Program-made: the position numbers and the translations under genes
Shown: positions 16,838 to 26,360 of the stretch, in pieces
How the letters are laid out: the number at the start of each line of letters is the position of its first letter
How positions within the stretch are numbered: the stretch's first letter is position 1
Origin: Taibaiella koreensis
GTDB lineage: Bacteria; Bacteroidota; Bacteroidia; Chitinophagales; Chitinophagaceae
Length of the DNA: 64,000 nucleotides
Reading direction: 5' to 3'
NCBI RefSeq assembly: GCF_003545715.1
Contig: NZ_QVNU01000011.1
Coordinates: forward strand, 1-64,000
The notes under the pieces: model-generated
Told to the model about the DNA's origin: nothing
Database searches by the model: none
Seen by the model: only the letters and a program-made list of their open reading frames with translations

Positions 16838-19831
16838 ATGAAAAAAATATTGCTATTCCTGACACTACTGTGTCCTGTATTGCTGTATGCGCAACAGCAA
16901 CCAGGGGATATTGACACTCCTTATGCTTATGTAAACAATTTTGTGGATTCGGGCTCAGTACATAAACTGCTACGGCAACCAGATGGCAAATTATTACTTT
17001 GCGGCGATTTCACTTCTTACGATGGCCGGCCACGTGCTATGCTGGCCCGCACAGATGGACAGGGCAACCTGGATATGAATTTCTACAGTACAGCTAATGG
17101 GTTTTACTATAATAATGCTGAAGGTCTGACGGCATCGCTGCATACTATGGCATTGTTACCGGGTGGAAAGCTGCTGGTGGGAGGCCGCTTTAATTTCTAT
17201 GGCTCAAGGTTAGTGCTGAGTATCGCCCGCTTGCATACAGATGGGTCGCTGGATACTTCCTTTAATGCCAATGGTGTGGCTTTTCTGAAAGGGAACAGCG
17301 CCGGCACCGTATATAGCATTTTGGTACAGCCTGATGGCAAAATATTAGTGGGAGGCGATTTTGACAAGTATAACATGCTACCGGCAAGAGGCCTGGTAAG
17401 ATTGAATGCTGATGGAACCGCAGACGCTACTTTTAATGCCGGCGGCACAGGATTCGGGTACGGGAGCGGGAGTGGAACGATCGAAACCTTGGTAATGCAG
17501 GACAACGGAAAGATCATAGTGGGAGGAAACTTTACAAGTTACAATGGAATGGCAAAGAAAATGCTGTTGCGGCTAAATACAGATGGCACACAAGATCCTA
17601 CCTTTAATCAAGCCGGTACAGGATTTAGCGCAATGGCTGGCAACGTAACGGTCCATGTGTTGGCCACCGACAACCTTGGCCATCTGCATATAGGTGGTAA
17701 TTTTATTAATTATAACAATGCTTATTGGCAAAGCTACCTGAAGCTGGATACCGCGGGCAATTTGCTGAACGGTACAAATGAATTTTTCTACAGCGAGGTT
17801 TATGATATAAAGCCTGACGGAAATAAGGTGTATTGCGCCGGAAATTTCCTGTATACTGCACATGGCGATAATGCCTACGGGCTGATACGACTGGATAGTG
17901 CTGGTGTGGCGGATACGACACTGAATATCCGAACAGGTTTTCAATATGATGTGACGGCTACAGGAATAGTCAAGACTTTAATGTTGCAAGGTGACAGTAT
18001 GGTGCTTGCAGCTGGTCGCTTTAAAAAGCTGCACCAGGAAAACCGTTTGATGGCTATAGCCCGTTTGCGGACAAACGGTAGTACAGACACCACTGCCTTT
18101 ATAAGGCAGGCCGCCTTCAGTGAAGAGGTGCTGGCAATGGCAACGCAGCAAGACCAAAAAGTGGTTGCTGTAGGCCCTTCTTATTTTTACAACAACTATG
18201 CCTCTCCCCGTATTGTGCGCCTGAATACAGATGGGAAAAGGGATACAAGTTTCCACGTAGGCGCCGGCTTCAACAGTAAGGCTTCCTGTATAGCAATACA
18301 GTCGGATGGTAAAATTATTGTCGGCGGCGGCTTTACGGCTTATCATGATACGACCCGAAGTGCACTTGTGCGACTGAACCCAGACGGAAATCTTGATAAC
18401 AGTTTCAATATAGGATCGGGCTTTTATGCCAATTCATTCGACGATTTTCATAGTGAAATCTATGCGCTGGCCCTGCTTCCCAATGGACAAATATTGGTGG
18501 GAGGCGATTTTAAGGCCTATAACGGCACACCTGTCAGGAGTATGGTGCGTCTGAATGCAGACGGTAGTATGGATAATTCCTTCTTTAATGGTTTTGACAT
18601 TAATAATGCCATCATAACCACCATAGCGGTTCAGAATGATGGAAAGATACTGGCAGGTGGCAGTTTTATGACCTATAACGGACAACAAGCCGAGGGGATT
18701 ATCCGGCTCAATGCTGACGGAACTGCGGATCCGGCGTTTAACCAGTCTGGTGTCGCTTTCCAGTATTATACTCCTCCGGGTACGAACATTACTTACGGCT
18801 CGAGCGTGTCTGTAATCAAAGTACAGACTGATGGCAAAATCCTGGTAGGAGGAAGCTTTTTGGCCTATAATAACAGTCTGGTAAATGACCTGGTACGCCT
18901 GAATGCAAACGGCAGCCGTGATATGACTTTTAACAATAGTGGCAGCGGCTTCTTTATGATGCCAGAAACGCTTTTCTGGTACAATTGGGGATATGTATCG
19001 GATCTTTATATACAACCCGACGATAAGATTATTGCAGTAGGACAGTTCCAGAAGTACAACGGTACAGCTGCTCAGAATATAATTCGGCTACATACGGACG
19101 GATCGATGGATCCCATATTTACACCGGAAGCAGGCAATAATAGCAGCTATGAGTATAATGATGACTATTCGCCTTATACTGTGCGTAAAATCGTTGCCCT
19201 CCCCAACAATCAAGTGGTGATCGGCGGCCGGTTTCCGGATTGTAATAAAGTGGTTAAAGGAGGGATAGCACGACTAAACAATGCTGCTGACTTCGTGCCA
19301 TTAAGCCTTACTGTATCTACCCTGAATAATGTGCCTGCAGTCATTAATCAGCCCGCTGGTACATTGCAGTTGCAAGCAGAACTGTTGCCCTTCCTAAGCA
19401 ATCAGGCTGTAACCTGGTCTACAGGAAATGGTGCGGGTATTGCTACTGTAGACAACAGCGGGCTGGTAACTGCTGCATCTAATGGTATAGTATGGGTAAA
19501 AGCCGTATCGGTAGCGAATAGCAACCTTTCTGATTCAATACAAGTATTGATAACCGACCAGGGCACAGGTATTACTGCACTGCAGGAGAATATCTTCTTA
19601 CAAGTATATCCCAATCCGACAACATCGAAAGTACAGGTATGGTGTAACGGGCACTTTTCAAACGGGAGCCTAACTCTTACTGATGTAAATGGGGTACATG
19701 TGCTGCAGCAAAAGATAACTGTTGACCGGAATAGATTTGAACTGGACTTAAATCAAATAAGAGCTGGCGTGTATATCCTTGACCTTGAAACGGGAAGAGG
19801 ACACCATCGTACTAAGATTGTAAAGCAATAG
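16838..19831 (+). CDS. Secreted delta-60 repeat beta-propeller protein, T9SS type A sorting
   Basis: 997 aa. A signal peptide (MKKILLFLTLLCPVLLYAQ) is followed by 14 delta-60 repeats (consensus PDGKILVGGxFxxYNG ... RLNxDGxxDxxFN), then a bacterial Ig-like domain (about 810-900). The last ~75 residues are a type A T9SS sorting domain: VYPNPTTSKVQVW, then GVYILDLETGRG and the basic end TKIVKQ. Fourteen repeats would suit two seven-bladed propellers, but this is inference. It should be exported through the outer membrane and anchored or released. Base composition looks more AT-rich than its neighbours. It is divergent from the XrtN operon, so the repeats between them might touch both. Confidence 0.93.
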   Translation: MKKILLFLTLLCPVLLYAQQQPGDIDTPYAYVNNFVDSGSVHKLLRQPDGKLLLCGDFTSYDGRPRAMLARTDGQGNLDMNFYSTANGFYYNNAEGLTASLHTMALLPGGKLLVGGRFNFYGSRLVLSIARLHTDGSLDTSFNANGVAFLKGNSAGTVYSILVQPDGKILVGGDFDKYNMLPARGLVRLNADGTADATFNAGGTGFGYGSGSGTIETLVMQDNGKIIVGGNFTSYNGMAKKMLLRLNTDGTQDPTFNQAGTGFSAMAGNVTVHVLATDNLGHLHIGGNFINYNNAYWQSYLKLDTAGNLLNGTNEFFYSEVYDIKPDGNKVYCAGNFLYTAHGDNAYGLIRLDSAGVADTTLNIRTGFQYDVTATGIVKTLMLQGDSMVLAAGRFKKLHQENRLMAIARLRTNGSTDTTAFIRQAAFSEEVLAMATQQDQKVVAVGPSYFYNNYASPRIVRLNTDGKRDTSFHVGAGFNSKASCIAIQSDGKIIVGGGFTAYHDTTRSALVRLNPDGNLDNSFNIGSGFYANSFDDFHSEIYALALLPNGQILVGGDFKAYNGTPVRSMVRLNADGSMDNSFFNGFDINNAIITTIAVQNDGKILAGGSFMTYNGQQAEGIIRLNADGTADPAFNQSGVAFQYYTPPGTNITYGSSVSVIKVQTDGKILVGGSFLAYNNSLVNDLVRLNANGSRDMTFNNSGSGFFMMPETLFWYNWGYVSDLYIQPDDKIIAVGQFQKYNGTAAQNIIRLHTDGSMDPIFTPEAGNNSSYEYNDDYSPYTVRKIVALPNNQVVIGGRFPDCNKVVKGGIARLNNAADFVPLSLTVSTLNNVPAVINQPAGTLQLQAELLPFLSNQAVTWSTGNGAGIATVDNSGLVTAASNGIVWVKAVSVANSNLSDSIQVLITDQGTGITALQENIFLQVYPNPTTSKVQVWCNGHFSNGSLTLTDVNGVHVLQQKITVDRNRFELDLNQIRAGVYILDLETGRGHHRTKIVKQ

Positions 19832-20063
19832 CTTGTTTACAAAAGCTTATTTGTATTTGACTTCGTTCAGGACAAACAATGGGGCGTTTATTGCATACCC
19901 GGATTGAGAACCTGTTGTAGCTCTTGCCTCAAACAGAGAAGGCGAAAAATAGTCTATGCCGGTATGATAAAAACAGGGGAAATACGGACCAGGAGATAAG
20001 TGCTGATGTGCCTTGCGGCTTTGGCAAGAGATAAAAGTTTCTCTGTGCAGTTGCGGAAGAAAA

Positions 20064-20933
20064 CTACAGTTTCTTTGCCTGGCGGCCGTCCCAGGTATAG
20101 GCTTCCCGTGTTCTTTTTACCTTAAAAACGGGCTCGCCATTGGGGTCAGTTTTCTCCTCGTCGGCCTCGCCTTCTTCGGCCAGGCGAATGATACGACCGG
20201 GCTGTCCACCGGCTTCTTTGGGAAACAACAGCGTTTCCGAATGATAAAAGACGCCGGCATCTCCTACTTCCGATTTACCGGGCAAAGGCAACAACTGGCG
20301 ACCGGTCCAGCCAAAGTAAACGTAATCGGTAGGGATGCCACAGGCCTCACCGCCAAACTGGATACGCCAGATATCACTGGTTCCCTCCAACCCCATATCG
20401 CCCAACAGTTTTGCTTCGGTCACCGAGGTCTCCAGCGCTTTGACTATAAATTCCTTTTCGTCCAGTTGCTGCAGGTTGGCATCAAGCGCTTTGGCCTTGA
20501 CATGCCAGGCGGCGGGCTTGTAGTCATCGCCTGTTTCGCGGGAAGGGCTGATCCAATCCAGGCCATAGATAAAGGTTTGCCGTGCGGCGTTGGTATGGCT
20601 GCCCAGGGCCATCATACCCAGCCATATGTACCCCTCTTTACCGGCGCCATAACGCACCTGTACCCAGGGTGCATAGATGCCTTTGAGCTGTTCTATATGC
20701 CCTGCTTGTGCGCGGATAACGACCGGTGTGCCACAAGGGAGTGAATCGGTGATGGATTCCATTTTACCAGGCCGGGAACGCACATTGGCCATTTTGCCAT
20801 AAACCCTGAAGGTATCGCCGGGCTGGGCATTCCAGAGATTGAACTCAATATTGTCTTCCCGCTGCCCCCATACGGTAATATGACCGAGACTGAAGAGCAA
20901 AGCCAGGAAGCAGCAGACGGATACTTTATTCAT
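20064..20933 (-). CDS. Secreted protein with SH3-like domain
   Basis: 289 aa with a signal peptide ending near VWGQ. Residues about 40-105 look like a bacterial SH3 domain (ANVRSRPG, then CGTPVVI, then WVQVRYG and GYIWLGMMA), the kind that often binds cell-wall peptides. The rest has no recognised domain; it contains DYVYFGWTGRQLLPLPG and an acidic EEGEADEEKTDPNGEP stretch. It stands alone on the minus strand between the T9SS gene and the precursor peptide genes. The role is unknown. Confidence 0.8.
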   Translation of the reverse strand: MNKVSVCCFLALLFSLGHITVWGQREDNIEFNLWNAQPGDTFRVYGKMANVRSRPGKMESITDSLPCGTPVVIRAQAGHIEQLKGIYAPWVQVRYGAGKEGYIWLGMMALGSHTNAARQTFIYGLDWISPSRETGDDYKPAAWHVKAKALDANLQQLDEKEFIVKALETSVTEAKLLGDMGLEGTSDIWRIQFGGEACGIPTDYVYFGWTGRQLLPLPGKSEVGDAGVFYHSETLLFPKEAGGQPGRIIRLAEEGEADEEKTDPNGEPVFKVKRTREAYTWDGRQAKKL

Positions 20934-20973
20934 GCTGTAAAAATAGGATATTGGATAAAAAGGTGGGGAAAAA

Positions 20974-20998
20974 GAAAAGACTGCTCATAAGAGCAGCC
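20974..20998 (-). terminator. Terminator after the precursor peptide genes
   Basis: Stem CTGCTC / GAGCAG with loop TTAT, followed on the minus strand by TCTTTTCTTTTT. It lies about 75 bp past the stop of the first small peptide gene and just upstream of the SH3-protein start. Confidence 0.75.
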
Positions 20999-21071
20999 TT
21001 TATTATGGAAAATGGCCTATCCATACCTTTTACACCATACGGCGGGATGCCTTGCGGTGCAAAGTAAATGA

Positions 21072-21332
21072 TCAGCAACCTTTTTGCCCGGGAAATGTGG
21101 CATTACAAGCACATACCGTATTTGAAGTAGCGAACGGTGGCGGGCAAGACATGGTTATCGGATCACAGGCGCCGTACCCGGGAGTCGTGTTTTGTATCGT
21201 AGTTGGTGTTGTATTTACGGTATTACCCGTGGCGCCATTATTGTCACCACCATAAATTTTACCAGCTGGCAAAGGGGTTATCATCTGCTTCTTCAACGTA
21301 AGCTTTGCGTATTTGATCTTGTTCTTTTTCAT
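21072..21332 (-). CDS. Lanthipeptide-like Cys-rich precursor peptide A
   Basis: 86 aa. The leader MKKNKIKYAKLTLKKQMITP fits the Bacteroidota class I lanthipeptide/natural-product precursor type (basic start, KLxLKKxxI, then a double Gly in IYGG). The core is Thr/Ser/Asn-rich with five Cys spaced C-x6-C-x10-C-x-C-x9-C at the very end. A paralogue lies directly upstream (21482-21694) with the same leader pattern and near-identical Cys spacing, and both have the same ~90-bp block before the start. No LanB, LanC, radical SAM, grasp-ligase or C39 transporter gene is in the window, so modification is unproven. A secreted unmodified Cys peptide is the alternative. Confidence 0.72.
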   Translation of the reverse strand: MKKNKIKYAKLTLKKQMITPLPAGKIYGGDNNGATGNTVNTTPTTIQNTTPGYGACDPITMSCPPPFATSNTVCACNATFPGQKGC

Positions 21333-21353
21333 GAATGCTTTATTAAAATGACC

Positions 21354-21445
21354 TGCCCTGTCGCACCCTGGGCAGCATGTTCGGCGTGCCGGTTATTTTT
21401 CCGGCTAACCAGCAGGAACGCCCGCAATTGTTGTACATCAATCTT
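21354..21445 (-). repeat. Leader repeat, copy 1 (before precursor A)
   Basis: About 92 bp strongly similar to 21719-21814, ending 21 bp before the precursor A start. On the minus strand it can form GCTGGTTA/TAACCGGC and CTGCCC/GGGCAG hairpins. The first stem is kept in both copies although its loop differs. It may be a shared promoter/5'-UTR element or a structured RNA. Confidence 0.88.
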
Positions 21446-21481
21446 ATCCTGAGCTTAATAGAGCAGCAGCGCAGCCGCAGC

Positions 21482-21694
21482 CTAGCATGCAATTTGTGTG
21501 GCCAGGCATAAGCAGATGGAGACATCAGTATCTCTTGAATGCTTTATACAATTATCCTGGTAAGTCTTCTGACAGGTATACCCTTGCACCGAAAAAATGG
21601 GCAGACCACCTTTTACTTGTGCCGTATCTTCGAGTGGTGCAATTGCTGTTTTGTTCAGTTGCAGTTTGGCAATATTTATTTTGGCCTTTTTCAT
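21482..21694 (-). CDS. Lanthipeptide-like Cys-rich precursor peptide B
   Basis: 70 aa. The leader MKKAKINIAKLQLNKTAIAP followed by LEDTAQVKGG is a clear match to the Bacteroidota double-Gly natural-product precursor leader; cleavage would be expected after VKGG. The 41-residue core has five Cys in the pattern C-x7-C-x11-C-x-C-x6-C, ending on Cys. This nearly repeats the pattern of precursor A although the cores otherwise share little. It lies upstream of precursor A, with its own copy of the ~95-bp leader repeat 24 bp before the ATG. No maturation or export gene is nearby. Confidence 0.75.
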   Translation of the reverse strand: MKKAKINIAKLQLNKTAIAPLEDTAQVKGGLPIFSVQGYTCQKTYQDNCIKHSRDTDVSICLCLATQIAC

Positions 21695-21718
21695 CGTTTT
21701 TGAAAATAAAAGTTGCGC

Positions 21719-21814
21719 TGCCCTGTCGCACCTTGGGTAGCATGTTCGGCGTGCCGGTTATTTTTTACCGGGGTAACCAGCAGTAAACACCCGTAATTGT
21801 TGCGCCAATCAATC
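21719..21814 (-). repeat. Leader repeat, copy 2 (before precursor B)
   Basis: Second copy of the block at 21354-21445, with a few substitutions and short indels. It keeps the GCTGGTTA/TAACCGGC stem, here with a longer A-rich loop. The GGGCAG stem has one mismatch in this copy. The position relative to the ATG is conserved (24 bp versus 21 bp). Confidence 0.88.
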
Positions 21815-21905
21815 GTGCACAATTTGCCAATAAAAACGGCAGGTGCAATCAGCCAATGTATATTCATGACGCTGTGTGTATATCTGTGCTGATAGGGGTA
21901 TAATT

Positions 21906-21935
21906 AAAAAAGCCGGGAAGCACTTACTTCCCGAC
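21906..21935 (-). terminator. Terminator after the Reg_prop pseudogene
   Basis: Perfect 7-bp stem CGGGAAG / CTTCCCG with a 6-nt loop, followed on the minus strand by GCTTTTTT. It lies about 20 bp after the stop of the frameshifted frame. Confidence 0.88.
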
Positions 21936-21952
21936 TGGCAGACCTTATAATC

Positions 21953-23285
21953 TTACCGGATCAGCAGCTTCCGGGTACCTGCCAGGCGACCGCCGGTATG
22001 TCCCTGCAGCAGCTTGCTATCCGGCACCCGGACGCGTCGCCTGTCGCTGTAGCAGGCCATCAGTCCGTTGAGGGTGCCGGCGTAGATCACATTTCGTATT
22101 TTGGCCAAAGCTGAGCCATTGCCCGCGACGGTTACGGGCGATGAACACATATTGCCGGTAAGAAGGATTGGGGTTAATGATATCGTTCCTCAGCTTTTCC
22201 ATCAGTCCTCGGCTGCTCCAGACGGCTTGTATCAGCTCCGACCGGTCCGTAGTGCCATACATACCTTTGTCCGTACCCCTGATATAAAGAATGGGTGCCT
22301 GCTCCGGAATACCTTTTACAGATTTTACCGGTGTTGTCATAAACCGGTATATCCCTTTTCCGGTAGTGCCCAGCCAGATGGCGCCATCGCGGGCACTTAA
22401 AATCGCGTTTACACGGCAACCGGTCAGAAAGCTATCAGTAATATGAAGGGAACCGGTATTATAAATATAGAAGCCTGCATCGGTGCCAATGCCCAGCTCT
22501 TCGCGGGATAAACGCACGATGCGTAAAGTGCCGGCTGATTTGAGTACAGAAGTATTCTTTATGTCCATGACCAGGCTTCCGGCAGTATCCCGGTATTGGA
22601 TCTGCTTGCCTGACTGAAAGTCGCAGATCAGGCTGGAATCGGCATAAGTATATCCCTTAACCTCGAAAGGCAATGTGCTCACCTGGTGAAAAGCTTTATT
22701 GCCCCAGCGATATATCCGGTCGTCCACAAGCGCCATTAATTCCTGTCCCGGTCCCAGCCAGTATTTTACCCACTTGTTAGCCAGCGGAATGCCATCGATC
22801 GATCGTATCTTTTGCACTTGTCCTTTAGCCGTATGACGGGTCAATATGCCTTGCTCATAGATCCAGGAAGTACCTTCCGCGTCGAAATAGATAAATAAAG
22901 GGCAACTCGCCAGTTTATATTTGCGCAGGGAAGTATCTGTCGCTTCATTATAGATCACATCGGTCCGGATATAAGCCAGGGTATTGGCAAAAGGCAACAA
23001 CCATAAGCGGCCATCGTTATTTTCAATGAAGCCGAATACCTCGTTGTCGGGAAGACCGTCGCGGGAAGTATACAGCCTGAAATCGTAACCGTTAAAACGC
23101 ATCACGCCATTTTCGGTGCCGATCCAGATATAGCCATTCCAGTCGTGGCACAGGGCGTACCCGTTGATCGCCGTAAACCCTTGCTCCCAACGGTAATGAA
23201 TATAATTTTTTTCCCGGCTCCAGACCTTTGCCCGCGGCAGACATAGGGCCGGCAGCAGCACGAGAAAATATGATAGCCTGCGCAT
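21953..23285 (-). pseudogene. Truncated, frameshifted Reg_prop sensor remnant
   Basis: A signal peptide (MRRLSYFLVLLPALCL) is followed by two-component regulator propeller repeats (YIWIGTENGVMRFNGYDF, GRLWLLP, AIWLGTTGKGIYRF). The frame ends early at 22017 in an unlike, Arg-rich tail. Switching frame at about 22100-22150 restores propeller-like sequence (VIYAGTLNGLMACYSDRR) and runs to 21953, ending in GRLAGTRKLLIR, which resembles the end of a T9SS sorting domain. Full-length family members have about 14 propeller repeats plus Y_Y_Y and kinase domains. Those are missing here. An upstream ATG at 23312 is also possible. A short functional secreted propeller cannot be excluded if the shift is a sequencing error. 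Confidence 0.65.
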
Positions 23286-23312
23286 ACAGGAATTAAAGGA
23301 ACGATACCGCAT

Positions 23313-23683
23313 TTGATAGTTAGATTGCACAGCCAACAGGGGCCGTTGGCAGATAACAAAAAGCCTGAAATCAATTAAAGCGCCGGGAAATATGCCAGAG
23401 CGCACTGTCTCTATCCCAGACAAATGAGGAAAAGACCAATACGGCGAAGGCGGATATATACAGTTGAGAAGCAGTGCACGACAGGCGTGGCTTGACAGGG
23501 ATACGGCATAGCATGGTTTATGGCTTTAAAGGAGATATCGATTACCAAGACCTCCTCATCTTCAAACGACGCTAAACATGTTTTATTATTAATGTATCGG
23601 ATTTTTTGGCATCCGGGTGAGGCAGATAAGCCGGATCGTTTTGAGATCACTTCGGCCTAAGAAGCTGGAAAATGTATGGAATC
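23313..23683. other. Gap without a recognised gene
   Basis: 371 bp between the Reg_prop remnant and the enolase terminator. A 79-codon minus-strand frame (23411-23650) has no recognisable domain or start context. No promoter or hairpin stands out. Confidence 0.6.
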
Positions 23684-23714
23684 AAAAAAAGAGGCCGCCT
23701 TTTCAGGCAGCCTC
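23684..23714 (-). terminator. Terminator after eno
   Basis: Nine-base-pair stem (GAGGCTGCC / GGCGGCCTC, one G-T pair) with loop TGAAAA, followed by seven T on the minus strand. It lies about 20 bp after the enolase stop. Confidence 0.93.
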
Positions 23715-23734
23715 GTCCAACTCTTTCAGTATGT

Positions 23735-25105
<1,371 letters not shown>

Positions 25106-25111
25106 CTAAAG

Positions 25112-25144
25112 GCAAAAAGAAAGCCCCGGAAGTGCTCCGGAGCT
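25112..25144 (-). terminator. Terminator after DUF1573 gene 2
   Basis: Nine-base-pair stem (AGCTCCGGA / TCCGGGGCT, one G-T pair) followed on the minus strand by TTCTTTTT. It lies about 20 bp after the stop at 25166. Confidence 0.85.
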
Positions 25145-25165
25145 GCCTTTCAGAAAAGATTCAAC

Positions 25166-25564
25166 TTATTTGATCACGCTTCCTTTGAGAATAAGCGTGT
25201 AGCGTTCTTTGGACTTGTCGGCCAGTACCGCATTAGACTTGATGGTTACATCTTTATAGGCAGGGCCTACCTTACCGGCTGTATTGAAAGTAACTTTGAT
25301 CGAGCTGCTTTTACCTGGCATTACCGGCGTTTTGGGCCATTCGGGCGTTGTGCAACCACAGCCGGCCTCTACTTTAAGTATCTGCAAGGGCTGATCCCCA
25401 GCATTTTTAAATTCAAAAACGTGCACGACTTTCTCGCCCTCTTTTACCGTTCCGAAGTCGTAAGCATCATTCTTATCCTTAAACTCAAATTTAGCTCCTT
25501 TTTGGGCATGCACCACCGCTGTAGAGGCAGCAACGATCATAAAGGCAGTTAGTATTCTTTTCAT
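25166..25564 (-). CDS. DUF1573 secreted protein 2
   Basis: 132 aa: a signal peptide (MKRILTAFMIVAASTAVVHA) and one DUF1573 Ig-like domain with the family mark AGCGCTTPEWPKTPVMPGK, preceded by DFGTVKEGEKVVHVFEFKN. The two close Cys may be a disulfide or metal site. It is a paralogue of the next upstream gene. A terminator lies between the two, so it may depend on read-through or a weak promoter of its own. The function of DUF1573 is not established; it is common in Bacteroidota envelopes. Confidence 0.93.
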   Translation of the reverse strand: MKRILTAFMIVAASTAVVHAQKGAKFEFKDKNDAYDFGTVKEGEKVVHVFEFKNAGDQPLQILKVEAGCGCTTPEWPKTPVMPGKSSSIKVTFNTAGKVGPAYKDVTIKSNAVLADKSKERYTLILKGSVIK

Positions 25565-25587
25565 TGTATACGTTCATTTTTTGCGTT

Positions 25588-25634
25588 AAAAAAACCCAAC
25601 ACCAGGAAGGCTTTGCCTTGTGTTCCCGGTGTTG
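25588..25634 (-). terminator. Terminator between the two DUF1573 genes
   Basis: Twelve-base-pair stem (CAACACCGGGAA / TTCCTGGTGTTG, one G-T pair) with a 13-nt loop, followed on the minus strand by GGTTTTTTT. It is 39 bp after the stop of the upstream DUF1573 gene. Confidence 0.9.
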
Positions 25635-25672
25635 AGCTATTGTCTCAGGACTTCATACCTGCTTAGATGATC

Positions 25673-26185
25673 TTAGTTGGTCTTCATCATAGAACCGTTC
25701 TGGGGAACAGAACCTTCAGGCGCTTTTTCCACGGTACCTTTGATATAGATCACATTGGTACCTGCTGTAGAGGTAACAGTGATGTTCTTGTTGAAAGCGC
25801 CTACGCGGCCTTTGGTGCCGTAAGCCGCTTTGATCACGCCTGTTTTACCGGGAGCCACGGGATCTTTAGACCAGAACGGCGTAGTGCAACCGCAACCAGG
25901 CTGAACATTCTGGATGATCAGGGGTTTGCTGCCGGTATTGGTAAAGGTAAATTCAGCTTCAGCAGGATCGCCTTCCTGTAAAGTGCCGAAATCATGTGTT
26001 TCTGTCTTGAACTTAATGGTGGTGGTAGGTTCGGCTGGAGTCGCAGCAGTCGTAGCGGTCGGAGTTGTAGCAATAGCAGCTTTTTCAGCAACAGTCGCTT
26101 TCGCCGGCTGCAATTTTTTACCCTGTGCAAAAGCACCGGCAGTGGCAAGCGTAACGAAGGCAACGGCAAGGAAAGTCTTTTTCAT
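25673..26185 (-). CDS. DUF1573 secreted protein 1
   Basis: 170 aa. A signal peptide (MKKTFLAVAFVTLATAGAFA) precedes a ~45-residue Ala/Thr/Pro/Lys-rich linker, then a DUF1573 domain with PGCGCTTPFWSKDPVAPGKTG. It shares the domain with the neighbouring gene but has the extra linker, which may span wall or bind surface material. Its promoter element lies at 26217-26224. The C-terminus is short and polar with no sorting domain. Confidence 0.93.
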   Translation of the reverse strand: MKKTFLAVAFVTLATAGAFAQGKKLQPAKATVAEKAAIATTPTATTAATPAEPTTTIKFKTETHDFGTLQEGDPAEAEFTFTNTGSKPLIIQNVQPGCGCTTPFWSKDPVAPGKTGVIKAAYGTKGRVGAFNKNITVTSTAGTNVIYIKGTVEKAPEGSVPQNGSMMKTN

Positions 26186-26216
26186 AACAGATGTTGTTTT
26201 TATTTTTTGTTGTCTA

Positions 26217-26224
26217 CAAAGTTA
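26217..26224 (-). promoter_or_regulatory. -7 promoter element for DUF1573 gene 1
   Basis: TAACTTTG on the minus strand matches TAnnTTTG and lies 31 bp upstream of the ATG. No matching -33 box is seen. Confidence 0.55.
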
Positions 26225-26293
26225 TACCGGGGGGCTATTTAGGCCTGTTAATCGCAGGTTAAGGTTATAGGTTAAAATAACCATATGTCGGGG

Positions 26294-26326
26294 TTTAACA
26301 AACAGATAAGCCAGGCACTATCTTTG
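26294..26326 (+). promoter_or_regulatory. Promoter of the acyl-CoA synthetase gene
   Basis: TATCTTTG at 26319-26326 matches the -7 consensus, with TTTA at 26294-26297 as an imperfect -33 box 21 bp upstream. The ATG follows 34 bp later. Confidence 0.6.
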
Positions 26327-26360
26327 CCACAATATAGGGCATGAAACTTTATTGAAGATT

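Noticed and set aside
19832-20063. Gap after the beta-propeller gene as a transposase remnant
   Set aside because: No inverted repeat, target duplication or transposase-like sequence could be seen; only a weak AGCTT hairpin near 19830.
23411-23650. 79-aa minus-strand ORF, possible LytTR fragment
   Set aside because: KIRYINNK loosely recalls LytTR domains, but the rest does not fit and no promoter or start context supports it.
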